Part shown: piece after piece, positions 15,042 through 18,061 of the stretch
How positions within the stretch are numbered: position 1 is the stretch's first letter
Layout: each line of letters begins with the position of its first letter
NCBI GenBank assembly: GCA_002731665.1
Contig: PCCJ01000061.1
Span: forward strand, 1-18,061
Length of the DNA stretch: 18,061 nt
Direction: 5' to 3'
Source of the DNA: Actinomycetota bacterium
Lineage (GTDB): Bacteria; Actinomycetota; Acidimicrobiia; Acidimicrobiales; Poriferisodaliceae
Position numbers and translations under genes: made by a program
The notes under the pieces: generated by a model
What the model was told of the DNA's origin: nothing
Databases searched by the model: none
Seen by the model: only the letters and a program-made list of their open reading frames with translations

Positions 15042-16682
15042 ATGCTTCAGCAGTCCTTCACCGACCTTGGGACTCCCCTTCAGCAAGTTACTTTCTGCGT
15101 CTTGGACGTAGAAACAACCGGTGGCCGTCGGGACGAAGACATGATTACCGAGATCGGAGCCGTGAAAATCACTGGCGGGCAGGTTCTAGGCTCCTACCAA
15201 ACGCTCATCAATCCAGGCCGGCCAATCCCCGTAGGGATCAGCTATCTGACTGGGATCACGACGTCGATGGTAGAGAAAGCTCCACCAATTGCGACGGTAC
15301 TTCCTAGTTTTCTTGAGTTCCTAGGCAACTCAGTAATAGTCGGACACAATGTTCAATTTGATCTTGGGTTCCTGAATGCCGCCCTAGATAGAACCAACTA
15401 CCCCAAACCAAACAACAAAGTCGTCGACACCTTAGCGCTAGCGCGAAGACTCGTTAGAGATGAGGTGCCAAATTGTAAATTGTCCACGCTATCAAAATGT
15501 ATGAATCTTCCGAAACGAGTCGCTCATCGAGCCCTGGAAGATGCGCTGACTACCTCTGATCTTCTCCACGTTTTACTTGAAAAAGCCGCATCACTTGGAG
15601 TACTTGGATTAGATGACCTGCTCGAACTACCGAAAATCCACAGACACCCACAAGCGGTCAAGCTATCACTGACCACCGACCTCCCCAGGAAGCCAGGTGT
15701 ATATCAGTTCCTCAATGCAAGACGCGAGGTCCTGTACATAGGAAAGGCGACGAACCTGCGCTCTCGAGTACGTTCCTACTTTTCTAGCGACCGCCGGAAA
15801 AAAGTTACACAATTATTGAAAGAAACTAAGTTCATCGAATTCACCGTTTGCGAAGTACCGCTCAAAGCCGAAGTACTTGAGGTCCAGCTAATTCATCGCC
15901 ACCAGCCTCGGTTTAACAGACAGGCAGCTAATTGGAACAAATACGTTTATTTAAAGCTCACCACCAATGAGCGGTTTCCACGACTAACCGTGGTGAGTCA
16001 AACCCTCGACGATAATGCCTTTTACTTAGGGCCAATTTCCTCGCGACGGGTAGCTCGGTTGGCAGCCTCTGCCATAGAAAGCGCAATTCCACTTCGAAGG
16101 TGCACCAAGAAGATTTCTGCGAACCCTGCTGATACTCGCTGCACGTCAATTCAGATAGGGTCCGATGCTTGTCCTTGCACTGGCGCGGTTAAAGAAATTA
16201 CATATCAGCCAATTGTCGAATCTGCGCTTCAAGCCCTAACTGACAAACCCGAATTAGTGATGCTCCCCCTGGAGGACAGAATGCGTTCATTAGCGCTTGA
16301 ATGTCGATTCGAAGAAGCATCTAAAGTACGTGACCAAGCGGCGGCACTAAGTGGCCTACTACAACGACAACGAAAAATTGATTCATTACGTAGAGCGGGT
16401 CGAATCATTGTGGAAATACCAGGCTGGGGACGCGCCGAGATTCAAAACGGATTTTTAGTAAATACTCTCGATGAAGCGGAACCAAAGAACAGCTTCACAA
16501 GCGAAGCCAACACAGCCACTGAGATAGTTAAAAAAGAGGACGCAGACGAACTGTGGTGTGTTAGTAGGTGGGTTAACTCGCAATCATCTAATTTAAAGAT
16601 AATTTACTGCGATCTCCCTTTAGCTTCACAATTTCCAGGCCTACGGTCCTTCGAACCAACGATGGGAGCGGGGGCCGCCTAG
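15042..16682 (+). CDS. DnaQ-type exonuclease fused to UvrC N-terminal (GIY-YIG) half
   Basis: Two-part nuclease of 546 residues. The N-terminal DEDDh 3'-5' exonuclease (about 15-180) has D22/E24 in DVETTG, D107 in HNVQFD, and H162/D167 in AHRALEDA. A GIY-YIG domain follows (about 213-295): PGVYQF, VLYIGKATNLRSRVRSYF with Y232 and arginines 240-244, and E280 aligning with the metal-binding glutamate of UvrC. Next come a cysteine cluster (C354, C367, C377, C379) and a UVR-like helical hairpin (about 408-440). The UvrC C-terminal RNase-H-like nuclease and HhH motifs are absent. This matches an actinobacterial fusion family (Rv2191 in M. tuberculosis, from memory), expected to act in DNA repair; its exact substrate is not established. 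A LexA box overlaps its promoter. Confidence 0.93.
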   Translation: MLQQSFTDLGTPLQQVTFCVLDVETTGGRRDEDMITEIGAVKITGGQVLGSYQTLINPGRPIPVGISYLTGITTSMVEKAPPIATVLPSFLEFLGNSVIVGHNVQFDLGFLNAALDRTNYPKPNNKVVDTLALARRLVRDEVPNCKLSTLSKCMNLPKRVAHRALEDALTTSDLLHVLLEKAASLGVLGLDDLLELPKIHRHPQAVKLSLTTDLPRKPGVYQFLNARREVLYIGKATNLRSRVRSYFSSDRRKKVTQLLKETKFIEFTVCEVPLKAEVLEVQLIHRHQPRFNRQAANWNKYVYLKLTTNERFPRLTVVSQTLDDNAFYLGPISSRRVARLAASAIESAIPLRRCTKKISANPADTRCTSIQIGSDACPCTGAVKEITYQPIVESALQALTDKPELVMLPLEDRMRSLALECRFEEASKVRDQAAALSGLLQRQRKIDSLRRAGRIIVEIPGWGRAEIQNGFLVNTLDEAEPKNSFTSEANTATEIVKKEDADELWCVSRWVNSQSSNLKIIYCDLPLASQFPGLRSFEPTMGAGAA

Positions 16683-16696
16683 AAAAGCTTTGAGAA

Positions 16697-16710
16697 GACA
16701 ACTTCTTGTC
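16697..16710. terminator. Possible short stem-loop between convergent genes
   Basis: GACAA (16697-16701) and TTGTC (16706-16710) form a 5-base stem with a CTTC loop in the 30-base gap between two convergent genes. There is no U-run, so this is only a weak candidate. Confidence 0.2.
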
Positions 16711-16712
16711 CG

Positions 16713-16964
16713 TTACTTGCGGCCGAGGAATTTTACCCCGTGCCCATAACGATCAATTAGTTTCAGTTCATCCACACCGTAAACCATTGTCCAGCGTCGC
16801 TCGCTGGACTCAAACTTAACGGCTGCCATTACATACCTATTTCCGGGCTGGACCGCGACGACCGTTCCAGTTTCACCGACTAGATGCTTTCGACTCTCAT
16901 CTTCGGTAGCAGCCAATGTGATCACATCACCCACACCAAAGGGAAGCGAGGCTCCAATTACCAT
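16713..16964 (-). CDS. Small SH3-barrel-like protein of unknown function
   Basis: 83-residue protein, probably cytoplasmic, starting at ATG 16964, 7 bases after the trpD-family stop on the same strand, so almost surely cotranscribed. The pattern GVGDVITLAATED (10-22), GETGTVVAVQ (30-39), MAAVKFE (46-52) and GVDELKLID (63-71) looks like a series of short beta strands with a conserved Gly-Thr-Val-Val turn, as in KOW/SH3-type barrels that bind nucleic acid or protein partners. That fold assignment is from pattern only; I know no named family. It could also be a small subunit or regulator of the upstream enzyme. Confidence 0.65.
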   Translation of the reverse strand: MVIGASLPFGVGDVITLAATEDESRKHLVGETGTVVAVQPGNRYVMAAVKFESSERRWTMVYGVDELKLIDRYGHGVKFLGRK

Positions 16965-16971
16965 CGAATTC

Positions 16972-18048
16972 TCAATCCCTGATGCTTGCGGTAAAGGCTT
17001 GCACCTGCAATACCTTCGAATTAGCTGAGCCGTCCACCATTACTTCGCGAGACAATTCTACACCATCGGAAAAATTGTCTACTAGCCCTGCAACCATTAA
17101 ACCCGCTGCTGCATTTAACGCAATGATGTCAGAACGAGGCCCTTTGTCTTCACCAGTAAATAATCGCTGCATGATTTCACTATTTTCAGATGGACCGCCA
17201 CCCACGAGGTCTGCTCTGTTCACCAGTTGAATACCGACAGACCTGGGGTCAAACTCGTAATCCTTGATGAGTTGACCTTCTCGCACTTCGTAGATTCGCG
17301 TGAAATCAGTCGTCGTGATTTCATCCAAGCGGTCCGCTCCATGCACCACAAGCGCATGCTGGCTATTTCGAGCCGCCAGCACAGCTGCCACACGTGGAGC
17401 CATCGCCGGGTCACTGACCCCTATGACCTGACGTTTCACACCTCCAGGGTGAGACAACGGGCCTAAAAAATTAAAGGTAGTGGGCACTCCGAGCTCGGAT
17501 CGAACTGGGCCGACATGTCGCATCGAAGGGTGAAAGGCTTTTGCAAAAGCAAACCCGATACCTGTTTGGGCCACACACCGAGCAACTTCATCTCCATTTG
17601 CCTCAATATTAATCCCGAGCTCTCCGAGCAGATCGAAAGAGCCGCTACTAGAAGAAGCAGCTACAGAGCCGTGTTTACATACAGCAGCGCCCGCTGCAGC
17701 GGCCACAAAGCAAGACATAGTAGAGACGTTTAAAGCATTCTTTGATCTCGCCGGGGCTCCGCCACTTCCAACAATATCAATAGCTCCAGCTGGCAGTACT
17801 AAGGGTGCAGCCGCTTCCATCATTGCTTCGACCATGCCAGTAAGCTCCGGAACCGAACCACCCTTCATACCTATCGCAATTATAAATCCTGCGACCTGAG
17901 CATCTGTGGCTTCGCCTCGAAGGATCGAGCTCAAAGATGCTCGAGCAGCTTTGACCGATAAATCCACACCGTCTACTAAATCTCGTAGTATTGATGGCCA
18001 CCCTCCATACTCTGAAAGTACGGTCGGCTCCTCAGTTCCATGCGACAC
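16972..18048 (-). CDS. trpD: TrpD-family phosphoribosyltransferase with altered active site
   Basis: 358-residue protein of the anthranilate phosphoribosyltransferase family, which joins anthranilate to PRPP in tryptophan synthesis. The fold is complete: an N-terminal helical part (about 15-85), then LNVSTMSCFVAAAAG (106-120), FHPSMRHVGPVRSELGVPT (172-190), FNFLGPLSHP (192-201), LVVHGADRLDEITTT (233-247) with the metal-binding D242/E243, and LNAAAGL (311-317). Key PRPP and anthranilate sites differ: the canonical GTGGDG reads GSGGAP (94-99) with about 3 extra residues before N107, and KHGNR reads KHGSV (125-129). The frame was checked by hand over the first site. GTG at 18048 has AAGG 8 bases upstream; the frame stays open to the window edge. 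Function in tryptophan synthesis is likely but not certain. Confidence 0.82.
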   Translation of the reverse strand: MSHGTEEPTVLSEYGGWPSILRDLVDGVDLSVKAARASLSSILRGEATDAQVAGFIIAIGMKGGSVPELTGMVEAMMEAAAPLVLPAGAIDIVGSGGAPARSKNALNVSTMSCFVAAAAGAAVCKHGSVAASSSSGSFDLLGELGINIEANGDEVARCVAQTGIGFAFAKAFHPSMRHVGPVRSELGVPTTFNFLGPLSHPGGVKRQVIGVSDPAMAPRVAAVLAARNSQHALVVHGADRLDEITTTDFTRIYEVREGQLIKDYEFDPRSVGIQLVNRADLVGGGPSENSEIMQRLFTGEDKGPRSDIIALNAAAGLMVAGLVDNFSDGVELSREVMVDGSANSKVLQVQAFTASIRD

Positions 18049-18061
18049 ACCATTGACCTTA

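Noticed and set aside
1..18061. CRISPR array, transposon, prophage or tRNA
   Set aside because: I saw no regularly spaced repeats, transposase or phage-like proteins, terminal inverted repeats or tRNA T-loop patterns when reading both strands.

Overview
This window looks like a chromosomal core segment from an actinobacterium with unusually low GC for that phylum (mid-40s percent by eye). An aquatic member of the Acidimicrobiia would fit, but that is inference. The phylum call rests on an MtrA/MtrB-like two-component pair followed by a GerMN lipoprotein (the LpqB slot), a PimB-type phosphatidylinositol-mannoside mannosyltransferase, a DnaQ exonuclease fused to the N-terminal half of UvrC, and a LexA box of the Gram-positive type (CGAAC-N4-GTTCG). 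I see no insertion sequence, phage gene, CRISPR array, tRNA or rRNA. Genes are densely packed with many 4-base start/stop overlaps.

Layout. (1) 1-3189, plus strand: the 3' end of an inositol-monophosphatase-family gene, then an mtrA-mtrB-lpqB-like signalling module. (2) 3201-7620, minus strand: a potassium-uptake operon read trkA, then a divergent trkH paralogue, then a canonical trkH, all coupled by 4-base overlaps. (3) 7698-9167, plus strand: glycerol kinase alone, divergent from trkA across 77 bases. (4) 9209-13686, minus strand: queG, pimB-like, a four-helix membrane protein, an SRPBCC-domain protein and an alaC-like aminotransferase, probably one transcript at least in part. (5) 13687-14113: a 427-base divergent intergenic region with several inverted repeats and a possible 22-codon leader ORF. 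(6) 14114-16682, plus strand: a compact soluble Ser/Thr kinase, then the DnaQ-UvrC fusion with a textbook LexA/SOS box and a probably leaderless start. (7) 16713-18048, minus strand: a TrpD-family protein with an altered active site, then a small SH3-barrel-like protein.

The order SRPBCC protein, membrane protein, pimB, DnaQ-UvrC fusion, trpD matches, from memory, the Rv2185c-Rv2192c region of Mycobacterium tuberculosis. Regions 4-7 therefore appear to be an old actinobacterial neighbourhood rather than an acquired island. The points most worth a second look are the SOS-controlled nuclease fusion, the altered TrpD active site, the paired TrkH subunits with one TrkA, the minimal LpqB-like lipoprotein, and the palindromes and leader ORF ahead of the kinase. 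I did not find a clear new multi-gene system; most genes are recognisable housekeeping functions.
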